From Lineus longissimus (Eukaryota > Nemertea > Pilidiophora > Heteronemertea > Lineidae), in NCBI RefSeq assembly GCF_910592395.1, contig NC_088308.1:23017501-23081500 (forward strand): a stretch of 64,000 bases of DNA, given 5' to 3'. The position numbers and the translations under genes are program-made. Each line of letters opens with the position of its first letter. Position 1 is the first letter of the stretch. Shown here piece by piece: positions 26,392 to 37,647 of this stretch. A model generated the notes under the pieces. The model saw only the letters and a program-made list of their open reading frames with translations. It was not told where the DNA came from and searched no databases.

Positions 26392-27160
26392 AGAATGAAA
26401 GAGTTACACTGATATAAATATACACAATAAAAGATAATGGTAGTGATACGGATATAAGTGGCGGCCGCCGAAAATCAGAAAGTGCCTAAATGTTTACTTT
26501 ACATGTATATATACAATGTCCCATCCTGAGAATCCTTTTTTTTCACTCCTTCGTATATGTTATACAAACGTTTGAAATATCGATGAAAACAACTGGTAAT
26601 ACCAGGATGACATTGTCGAAGCACTTCCTTGAATGGGGCCTTATTGTGTACCATATACTCTCTAGTGAGACTAGATCAATTAATCCGGTGGCTGTCCCAT
26701 TGCCGCCCGATCATGTAATAAAATTCCATGCCTTTTCTGATCTCCGCAGCGGCCATCTATAACACCAATGTCTACAGTACGTACATTTTATACATTCCAT
26801 GTATCACCACAATAGCAAATGTATTTTAAAATAAATTTCGAATTATTTACAATGTTCGTGAGAATTACAATTATCATGATCACGAAGTCGTGGCCATGGA
26901 GCATTAATAAAGTTAAAATTGATTCGTCTGTCTCCCTTGCGGATGACAAAGGTAACACTATATTTCATTCGGCGAGTGCCCGAAAAGTCGCTAGGGCCAA
27001 CGCCTATACCACCTTAGCAAGTTATTGTTCGGGCTTCGGGATGGCGATAAGCTTGATTTAGTCATGTTGCCAATTATCTAGATTCACTCTTCGTCCATGA
27101 TATTCACATTGACGCTGTAAAGAGAAAAATAACGTTTAAGTTGCCTGCAAATGACGCAAG

Positions 27161-30100
27161 CTAGTTCCTGTCATTGTTCTCTATGATTCTATTAAGAACT
27201 CTAATTCGGCTGTCTTCTTGGTTAAAAATTGTTGGTGCATCGTTCATTTCAACGCAGGTTATGGTTTCCTTACCGTTGCTAGTTCGCGACACATACGAAC
27301 GATATGACCTGGCCTTCAGCTCACTTTCTGATATCATAGATGCGTCATAGTCTTCTAGGAATTCAAAGGCAGAGCCGGTGATTTCTCTTCCTGAAAAAGA
27401 AAGTAATGAATGAACCCACCGCCGAGTACTAAGGCATGTAGGACATCGTGACACGCCCGCGTTTTTGACATCGCAGAGTCACTCATCGAAAAGAATCTCG
27501 ATAGTGGTGAAGTTTTTCTAGCCCTTCATTGGTCAAGCTGCATCAGCAGTTGCGTTTGATTTGTCCAAGCGAACATCGACCCCTAATTTCCACAGGATTG
27601 AATACAACTATGAGATGGCAAACGGTATAAGCTGTTTCAAAGCTGATATAGATGTTTAAAACTCTTACCATGAGCTCCATACTGGCTACCACTCAGTGTC
27701 CTCTGTCCAACACTCTCTTCGCCCTCGCTCTCGCCCCCATCGACAGATACCTGCGACCTCATGGGTATGGCGTACAAATCTTGTCCTCCGTCCGGCCTCG
27801 ACACCGCGAAGTGCTGTACTCCAACATGCTGTGACTCTGTACCCAGGGCCAATTCACTCGCCACCCTCAGACTAGACATTTTCGGATCCCTTCCATCGGC
27901 GCTGTCTGTAGATCGAACTCTTGTTGGAGACTGTATGGATGAGTAGAGTTCGGTGTCGACCTCTGATGCTGCTGGGATAGCAGGCATGTGCTGAGGCGTG
28001 GGAGCGGCTGGGCGTCTACGGGGCTCTCCTGAATAAAGAAGATGATCTGTCAGTAAACTTCGCATAAAGGGAAGCCAAGATGGCTGCCCTGACGACCATC
28101 TTGATCTACAAGTCCCTTTAACCAGCTCTACTTAGTCTACAGCTGCCAGTATACCTGTTAAATGTTGGGAAAGGACTTCTTGCAGGTATAAAGGTGATAT
28201 TTGGGGGGGGAGGGAGATTTCCAATCAATTCCTTTAGAAAAGTGCTGCATATAGTATCAGTACTGTCACATGAATAAGGCTTCTTACCAAATGACTGTGA
28301 CCTCTGAACGTTTGAAGACGAATTGGCAGAGAAAACGGCTCTTCTCTCTTTTTGACTCATTACGTGTCGATCAACGACGTCATGGACTGAAATCGAAAAG
28401 GTGATACGTAAGCTTATGTTTTGTCGAAGAAAGATGAGGTTTTGCTATTTCAATCGATGAGTGCTTATAACCACCAAGAATTAGTATGTACGCTAACTGG
28501 ACAAACGGATTGAAAATACATACATGTACTTGAATATGCAACTTGGGGGCAACACACAGTCACGTGATCTTTGCTGTCGCTCAGTCGTCCGTGCGCAGCG
28601 GCGATGATGGATGAGATACACAAATCGTTGTGGTCAAGATGGGTGTGAATAGGAGTTTATCAATAATTGATTTCTTATCAAACTGATTACAGTTAACACA
28701 GGACAGTGAAACAAAATATACCACACGAAATCAATATTTTATTGTCGCGGAACACCCACAACATCACTGGCTTTTATCATGACATGCGCTAAGACAACCT
28801 TGCTGGTACACTGCATGGTACGGATCAAACTTTACCTTTGTATAAATTTGGGTCTGAAGTTGTCCTGTCCCAGTTCTCCAATCGACGAAGACCTCCAGGG
28901 TTTCCTTCCACACCGAGCATCTGTGAGCCCGACATCCAGATCCTAGGCTGGTAATCAAATGCCGTACTGGTTTTCTTCAAGCCCTGCTGGCCCAAGGGAG
29001 CCGGGTTGGGCTTGATCAACTCGCGGTTGCTCCTTCCATCGTACAGGCTGGATGAGTGTCCGTTACCAATGAGGCTTGGCGTCTTCAAAATGTGTGGTGG
29101 TGTGTTACTGTAGGCCGGGGTGTAGGCTTGGTTGTCGTATGACTTTCGCTTTGCTAACTGCACTGGCGTCCGTTTGGAAGGCCTAACAACAGAAAAATAG
29201 TTAGAAAATAATATTTATGACTGTTCAGCCAAATTAATGACAACGATTCCTCATCTTTATCTCGTTTTTGAGGCACTTAACGGACAATAAGTTGGTCTAT
29301 TTCTGCATGCTGAAGAAGTGCTTATGTTGTGTTCAAAGAAAAGACGATGATAGTTTTGATATGTATCAAACTGCGTATATAATAGATGTGTGTGATTTTG
29401 GGCGACCCAACCTCATTTGGCTTTGATATCTGCTGCCTAACGATTTGAAATGACACTTATAGTACAATAATCACGTACAGTAGCTGTATTATTGTACGGT
29501 CAGACTTATGAAATATCATGAAGGCCATATATCATGCCTTAAGCAAGTTGTAACGAGATTCTACGAGAGTCACACAAATGTCACCACTCAAACAACAAAG
29601 AACCTTAAGAATGCGACCAAAAGTCCGCTAATAAAGGCTTACAGATTGAAGTAACCTCGACACATTGGGGGTAGAGGTAATCATTCAGGGGTTAAAAGCA
29701 GACCTTGCGCAGGATATATTTGGGTCACATTTATGTTCACTAGTTACCAATAGCTGTCTACGAATGTTGAAGAACATGTAGGCCTACTTACTTGCAGAAA
29801 TAATACACTGCCAGCAGTATAAGCAGAAGAAAGACAAATCCTCCGATTGAACATCCTACAATGATGGCTGTGTTATCTGGTTCCGTTTGACAAAAAGCAC
29901 CTTGAAGGAAGAAGAAGATCGGTATAGACTTGTGAATAGACTCAAGTTCTCTAAAACGTTCAGCGCATGAACAATAAATGGTACAAGGGCGTAGTACGCA
30001 AAGCCGAATCAAGTTACATGTACATGTAAGACTTCACGGGAGCGGTCATTCCAAGCATTGGGTGATTCACTTAGTGACTATCGTTTCAGTCTCATGCTAG

Positions 30101-31462
30101 GTGGAAGAGCATACGAATGACCTTTGGAGACGACGAAACGGTGAAATGGAAGCATGAATCAGTGAAGACTTCGCTGAGCCATCCATATCAAGCGCAATAA
30201 AATGGTACATGCATGTAACTGGATATTTCTAAACAGTTAATTGTTGGGGTAATTCCCATTCAGGTATTTGAATATCACAGGCCAAATTCTTGCAATTTGC
30301 TTCAAAAGATCAGTCACTTCGGCACTTCGTGAAAGCCGTAGATATATATTCAGCGTGACTCTTAGACGACTAGTACTATTCATCTAAAGGGGTGTCTACT
30401 TCACTGAAAAGTAAGGCGATATCATGATCAAGAATCTCATACAGGACATTTCCTTTTGAGGAATTTCTAAGAGTATAATTCAGGCATTTGTCATCTGAAA
30501 GATATTTGGTGTTTGGTGTAGTAAAGGTCATTCAGGGAATGTCGAATGTCCTATGCAAGGCTTATCATGTCTTATGCACGGCGGCAGACGCAATCATTAA
30601 GTCGCTTGTAATGACCAACGACACTTTCGTGGCGTCGTTGTAATGACCAAAGCAGTCAAGGGGCAAATTTCTCTTAGCAGGCACGTTCGTGTTTTAAGTA
30701 TTCCCATGTTTAGGCTTAGGCTATGCTTTTTATGTGAGCCCTACGTATACTCGTATCACTGCATGTAGGCCCGGTCATCCGAGATAACTTTATTCTGTTC
30801 TTCGAGACATGCCCGATGAGAAGTGAACTTGTCGTGAAGTCCTCCAGCTTGATAAAGAAAATCACAAGTGATACGCCATTCGTGTTCACTGTACCTGCAC
30901 CTATATAGGGGATAGGCCTAGGTGCTGGCGCGTTTCAGTCACTTGACATCATTGAATATTTTGAAATATACTTGAAAAGTGAAGCTGCCTTAGAAATTTT
31001 TATAACAAATAACTTTATCTGTTCTTATATAAGAACCCCACTTTTTTAGGGAGATGAAACGGTTTCAATAGACCACACTGTCCACAGTTCCCTCATTTTG
31101 AGCCGTAGAGGTATGCTACTTTTAACCATTTACCAGTTCTTTTAAAATAAATAATAATGTTTGACTTCAACCAGATGATAATTCAATGTGGACGCAGATG
31201 CGTCGCCATAAAAGTAGCAATCACTCCTGGCCGAGTTGACAGTATGTTCATTCTTGCATGCGAATTGAGATAAGACAATAATTTTTAAACCGTTTCATAC
31301 TCTTGATCGAGACGGACGACTCAGCACTGTTACAATAGGCTCCCTGTGCATTTAAGGCACAACTGATTTTTCTTTGATTCGACGACAAAGACTTTACTTA
31401 CCATGAAAAGTGAATATGAACACCAGCAATAAAAATTGCCTTTGGAGGTTTGGACTTCCCAT
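27161..31462 (-). CDS. Unrecognised single-pass membrane protein with minimal ectodomain
   Basis: Six exons on the minus strand join in phase into 401 residues: 31462-31402, 29900-29792, 29182-28836, 28386-28288, 28028-27669 and 27390-27161. Exon 1 encodes a clean signal peptide (charged/polar start, core FLLLVFIFTF). Exon 2 encodes about ten residues (AFCQTEPDNT) and then a transmembrane helix, IIVGCSIGGFVFLLLILLAVYYF, followed by CK. The remaining ~345 residues are predicted cytoplasmic: basic next to the membrane, rich in Ser, Pro and Tyr (YDNQAYTPAY, FDYQP, NLYKG, ELYSSI, DLYAIP, DYDASM), with an acidic GGESEGEES stretch and a final exon containing SYRSYVSRTS. I do not recognise the family. 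Extra ectodomain exons could hide in the 1.5-kb first intron: exon 1 ends and exon 2 begins in phase 1, the class used by extracellular modules. The Tyr motifs suggest a signalling tail, but that is inference. Confidence 0.75.
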
Positions 31463-32179
31463 CCCGTCAAGACGGCGGCTGTCCGTTGCCTTAGGGAAAA
31501 TCGAATATCAAAACCGACCGCATAAAGTTTTTATCCAAGGAATCACCCTCTCCTCCGCCCAAACAGTTTAAAATTCCTTTCTCTTGACATGATATTCGTT
31601 TTCGTCTCTTGGTGAAGGCTCTTTTTATTTGTTCAGTGTGAGCTGTGTATGTACACAATAGTCATTCTATACACTGCCGCTTTTGTAATGCCCAGAAAGC
31701 TATGGCACTTTACTCGGCTAAGGTTACCCAATTTCCTTTATTCGTTGGGTTTGAATACGATCAGTGTAAGTATTAAAGAAAGCAACCAACAGGGAACCAC
31801 CCAGGGTCTCTCGGGCATTATCATTGTATGGTATGGAGAATTAAAGTCGAACGTCCAGTTGTTGCCCAAGGGAATACTTTACCCCTCATAGAGAAACTGT
31901 AAACTCGGTTAAGAGCCGTCCGTCGCGAAGGCAAGTTTCTAGGCCTCGATAACGGGACACTTCCTTACTGAAGACACTTCCTTTGTATCTTTTCTGCTGA
32001 TGAAAGGATTGGACATTTGATTGAAACTTTATCAGACCAGCGAGTTGGATTTATCATTTTAGATCGATCGGAAATTCTTAATAAACGGAAGTTTTAACTG
32101 CATAATCGCCATCAAAAGCAAATGAGATTGATCTAATTGGTTTTTATGGCATTCTTTGATGGTTGGTCTCTGCACTGTG

Positions 32180-32540
32180 CCAATCTGTTGTCAGACAACT
32201 TCATGCTACAGTAGGAGATAGTTAAGAAGCCTTGTCCATGCTTACAATGCAATTATCCAACCAATTTTTGGTGAGATGAGACCATGTCCATGATGATGCC
32301 TGCAGATATCTTCCTCTGGCCGCAACCAGTTGGTGGGATGCAATGCCTCTGTTACAAACTGTCCTCAGACATCAAACTTCATTGCACAGGTAGTTCTTCT
32401 GTTGAGAGTGTATGGATGTCACAATCTGCCGGCAGACATTCCTCTTCATGCCAATATGTCGCCAGTCATCATCATAGCACAACCAGGATGGATGGGACTG
32501 AACCAACGATGTCACAATCTATTGGAAAACTTCCATGGGT
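32180..32540 (+). repeat. Degenerate repeats in B9D1 downstream region
   Basis: Loose copies of an ACAATCTG..CAGACA..CTTCATGC pattern start near 32180, 32356, 32422 and 32514, at irregular spacing. Divergence is high and this may be an old decayed element. Confidence 0.35.
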
Positions 32541-32891
32541 TCAATTAGGAGCTCAGCGCTTAAGACTATTACCACCTGACCATCATAGCCACTGATCGAA
32601 CTTTCTGACATCTACTTTCTAAGAGAATTGGAAAACATCCAACATATCATGTACGACTTTGCTGCACATCGGAAATATTGCACATTGGCATCAAAGAAAA
32701 CGGGCAAAGATATTGACAACATTCAAATTTATTTGAAATTTTATAAGAGAAAATGGCTAAAAAGCCACAGGTTTATGTACATGAACAATCTAAATCTGAC
32801 TAAAACAAATAAATAATATCTACATCTCCTTTTAATCTAATCTATTGTCTTCATCGGACAAAATTTGTTTTTGAATTGGAAGGCACCAACA

Positions 32892-32897
32892 TTTATT
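32892..32897 (-). promoter_or_regulatory. Candidate polyadenylation signal of B9D1
   Basis: AATAAA on the minus strand, about 355 bases after the B9D1 stop codon. No better signal is closer. Confidence 0.4.
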
Positions 32898-33252
32898 GAC
32901 TTCATGAAAAACTGCGCTTTGCCTCATGCTATACAACTAACAACTGCTTACAGAAAGTCACATGGTTGTGATTACAAAAGCTCACAATGTCACCACATCA
33001 CAAGGGCTACTCCATATTGGACATCTCTGGCATGACACAACCCTTTTGGGAATTCAGTCCCCAATGGGTCACTTCTATTACAACCAAGACACATCGTGCT
33101 CCAAATAAGGACAGCATTTGTCAGTTCAAGGGTGTCCTAAATAAGGAGGCGTCTCCCACATTCTACAGTTATTCCTAGCCCTGTGAAAATGCTCACAGCA
33201 TCAAATACAATTCACTAGCCAGCCAGCTTCTCTGAATGCTCCTTAAAGTCTA

Positions 33253-35400
33253 TCACTGTGTCATTCCGAGCTTTTCTGCTCTAGCTGCATCCCCAGTGGC
33301 TATGGACGTGTCTGTGAATTGAGCGGCAGAACTCTCACTTGACATCACTTCGTAACCTAGTTTCTTCATATCTTTCGTTACCACATTGAAAGAGATTGTG
33401 ATGTAGCCTTGCGATCGCACTCTTGTAACTGGAAGGTTTAGAAATGTTCAACAAAGTTTAGGACAAGCAGAGATAGCTTAAGATAGTAGCTTGTTTTAAT
33501 AGCGAGTAGGCCCTTCTCCTAAAACCGCCTCATGCTGGTTCCTACAAGCAAATGCTTTGAATTTCTTTTCAGCTATTTTTAGCAAGTGGAAACAAGACCA
33601 GTGAAAATTGCCAAAACTTTTACCATAATAATTACCTTCTCTCCCCTCACCCTGGGCAACCACCCGAGGATCTACAAACTCTGGCCGTCTCCCCATAATC
33701 CAGGCTGAGAATTTCTGTAATTTTGATGTTGATTCTGGCACAAACATGGCAATACGACGCTTGTGTCTGGAAGATAAAAATGACATAGAGATTTTCAAGA
33801 TCTTTCGATTTGCAATTTGGAACACAACAGATAATTTGTACGCTTAACTAGAAACAAAAATGTTAGTAATATTGGAAATCCTTTCAAGAATATGAAGACA
33901 TGGCCCAAGGACCCAAGCCAAATCAATTGAAGAGTCTTAAACTAAGTTAAAGATCTGAGGGATAATCTTTTATATACTCACTTTCCAGGTACACATGGTA
34001 CATGAACAGCACCATATCCTCTCACCACATCATTCCCAAAGACATCGATACCAAAGGCATGAATAACCAGCTGTGGCCCTGCAAAAAAAGACATTGGAAA
34101 TTTACTGGAAACCAATCTGTGTAAACATTTAAAGTAAGACTATACTGAGATCCTCAATAATTGTCTGCAAGAAAAAAAATTGTGTTTCTTGTACATATCC
34201 CCTTGGGTAAATTACCTTCCTGTCTCCTACTTCGAGGTAATTCTGAATATGATGTTCAAATCACATACAGTAGATATGCAAGTCCCTCATCTGAAAGTCT
34301 TTAAGCCAGGAACTGAGTATGACATAAGGAGCTGGGCATACTTACAACCAAATGGATTAGTACTTTTAAATGATACATCAACTGGAAAATTGAGAACGTT
34401 GATTTGTCTGTCATCTCTGCTTTTCTTGGTTGATTGGGTGATTCCCTCCTCGAGACCCTGAAAGATTTCAAGTTTTGAAATTAAAAAAAAAAACAGTATT
34501 TTTGGAATTTTTGTAAAAAGTATACCACACATTTCATTGCCAATTATTTTAGAACAGAAAAAAATGATTAGAAATTGCTTTAAAACAGGTCTAGTACTAA
34601 GTAGAAGGGACAGGTCATGACCTTCTTATGTCCCATGACAAGACTAAGCGGTCGACCGGTAGGCCACCCTATCTACCATAACTGATCAACATCCAGTGAC
34701 ATCATCTTCATGTTCGTTCATGGTGTTCATGGCATCTAAAAGGGTAAGAAACCGACTCGTTTTCTCTCTTGGCTTGCTCTAGTCTAGAAAAGAATAAACC
34801 CAAATCCTATACTCACAGATGTTATGACCCAATCTTGTCCATAAACGAAGCAGTATTTACACCAAAGATCATCAAACTCTGGAAACTGAAGAAAAATGAT
34901 AATCAAATTTGAAATTATGTCATCTATCAACAAACATCAACATCATGACATGTCATTATCAACATCTCTTTGGTTGGCGTAGCCTACATGACCTCATCAT
35001 TCTCATCGTTTTATGTCGGTATTCATATAGGCCTGATGTGTTTGACATCAGCCCTACATCATCACCATCAATCAATCACTGCCATGGTTAATCATTGACA
35101 TCATCACCACTCTTCGTAACTTCTGACACTCACACTGACTTTCGAATGTATGATCATCAAGTTCAGTGCATTCGATGCACACTGACAGACACTGCATTTC
35201 CTTCTAAACTGAAAAAGTGCCATGAACATTGATCAATTTTACAGACATTTGAAGTCGTTTTAAAGTCTACGATTAAGTTAGTTTACATCTATAGAATTGA
35301 TTGAACTGAGTTAAAGTATCAAGAACTAAAATACCTCTGCAGTTTCGATTTGTCCGCTGAGTTTTAGCATGAAAACACTACTCGCAGCACCACCAGCCAT
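33253..35400 (-). CDS. B9D1: B9 domain-containing protein 1 (ciliary transition zone)
   Basis: Six exons on the minus strand: 35400-35335, 34885-34817, 34457-34346, 34078-33982, 33766-33636 and 33428-33253. They join to 651 nt, 216 residues (human about 204). B9D1 is a subunit of the MKS/tectonic complex at the transition zone of cilia, where it helps gate membrane proteins. The whole protein is essentially the C2-like B9 domain. Recognisable segments in order are [105 protein letters not shown] and VTRVRSQG. Exon 3 uses the GTAAGT donor after GGTT, which restores the conserved Trp. The C-terminal ~30 residues are not conserved with vertebrates. The gene is divergent from the SUN gene. Confidence 0.95.
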
Positions 35401-37647
35401 GATGGAATGTTTACAACAACCTCGTCTGCATGCAGAGTTTCCAAGCAGCCTCGACCATGTCGACTACCGGTAACGCGCACTTTCAAGATAGCGAGAGGCT
35501 CTGGCATGTCTCGCTCATGTTGTCCGGCGGAGAAACGAACTCCTCATTTCCTCATGATGACAATCCCGGGATGTGCCCTCGGCCGCCGGGATAGGATTAT
35601 TTTAAGAGGGACAGAATGAGTTTTCGTTTTCGAGGCATTGCTGGAAATGGACAAAAGCAGACAAAATTCGAAAACGAGGCCGTAGTATATTTGCAGGAAA
35701 ATTTGACATGTTTGACAGTGACTGTCTTTTTTAATCCATGTAATCTTCTCGTAATCGAACTGGATCAAAATATCAGATATTGGCTAAGAAAAAGCTGTAA
35801 AGTCGGGGTGTCTCCTGCGGTAATGTTTTAGGCGAGTTTCGTTATTGACGACTAAATAAATTGGCCATAAGTGAAAGGCGCAACCTGCCATACTCGTCGT
35901 ACAGGTGCGTGCTTGCATGCTGTGCATCCTGGCCCTATGCACTTAATGCACACATGCATTGATTGTCATTGACACATTCTGATTGGCACTGACACACCCC
36001 TTCTTAAATCTTATGAGTTAATATAAGAGTGTCATAAGACTTACGGCCTATGCATCCCTGAGGTGATGATGAATTCAATCAATGCAATACTGAGTTGATT
36101 GCCCTGGCTTAGGGCTATAGGCCTAGGGCCTTTGAGTTGACATGTTGCGGTGATATTGAAATTGATATAGTATTATTGATATAGGCCTAGTTGTTTCACA
36201 GTTTGGCACTGTCACTGGTCATCACATTCAATTCATTCAGGCTGCCTGCCCTGGGCTTAATTTCCTGCATGAAGAACACTGCAGTTAGTCATAGTGCTTT
36301 GTACTGATAATAGGTGACTCTACTATTGAATTCCAGTTGGCCAATAGGGACATTTGTTGTTTCAGTTCAATGGCTACTCTGATGTACATAGCTTGTGCAT
36401 TGTGAACAAAACTGGCAGTTGCTGCAAAGATGGTGGGGACCCCCAATAGGGCTAGTGTTAGGTCCCCCTGCATCATTTGTCCGCCTGACCCAAGTGGTCA
36501 TGGACACTCACATGGGAGCAGTAATATAAGTGTTATTTCAACTGTTACACAGTGAGTATTGTATAGTTTCATTTTCATAACCGACATTCAATGAATGAAA
36601 TTGAATACACTACAACTCACTATCTATGGGTACATAGGCTGGATGTCTTCAGCATAAATGAGCATCCTGCATCATCCTGCATCATGTACATGAACATCCG
36701 CAGTTGTTTTACGGCGAAGTCCAAACATTAACAAACGTTCACCTGCGGCCTCGTCTCATTCACCCTGTACATACATACAGCATGACTGACTGTATAAGTA
36801 TTAAAAGCATGGACAGTTTTGATAAAGACAAATCAGAGCCCATAGCATAACAAATACGCACTCTCAAAATATGTCTTGTCGGAAGACCTAAGCAATTTGG
36901 CCACGCCAAAGGGCAGAGATCGGAACTTTGCTGTCAATGTGCTGTGACTGCTGAACTTCCTGACAGCAGTACCACATGCACCCTGATCTAACTGGTATTT
37001 CAGGCTACAGCTAAATCAAGAATAGATATCTCATATACCAGTAAAAAATACTCTGACTTTCATATAACATTCTGGTAGTGTTGGTGCTCTGCCTCTTCAG
37101 ATCAGAAGTGTTGGACACTTGGTTTAACTTCTCGATTAAAACCACGAGTAGTTTAACTGCCTTGGGCTGACGTTACATAGGCCTCATTCGTTCACTTCCC
37201 ACATGTCACGTTCCAGCTTTACTTAACGTTCCTCAGTGAATGCACGGCCTTGTGGCATGCATTCAGTGAGGAACGAACGCATTAAGGGGAATGTGACATG
37301 TGGGAAGTGAACGAATGAGGCCTATGTAACGTCAGCCTCAGACGTACCTCATAATACAGTCATGTACTTCTAAGTGCAAATCCTAGAAAGGGTTTATCTG
37401 TTTAGTATAACTGATATAATCCAATACAAAGTCTTTAGTAATAGTACTAACTTTAAAATTAATCAGAAAATGAATACTTTGTACTTGTGTAATTTGAGGT
37501 AATCGCTATTGATCCTTGCTAGTGAGAGTCAGACTCGCAATGTTCATGACCATGGAGATCAGTTCTTTCAGAATTGGTACTGTATTGTTTGAAAATGTTT
37601 ACATTCATCATTCATGTTTTTATTTTGTTTATATTAATGTTTTCCAG
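35401..37647. other. Divergent intergenic region and missing 5' end of the SUN gene
   Basis: Must hold the B9D1 promoter and the first exon(s) and start codon of the SUN gene. The first SUN exon I can prove (37648) begins with one base that completes a codon, so an upstream exon ending in phase 2 is required. Several ATGs exist (for example near 35507 and 35616), but none gives a donor in the required phase convincingly. It also contains the 37165-37337 foldback. Confidence 0.5.
37165..37337. mobile_element. Foldback element with 45-bp perfect inverted arms
   Basis: 37165-37209 is the exact reverse complement of 37293-37337. Inside, ACGTTCCTCAGTGAATG pairs with CATTCAGTGAGGAACG (one mismatch), so most of the 173 bp can fold into one long hairpin. 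No coding potential. It ends about 310 bp before the first proven SUN exon. Confidence 0.85.
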
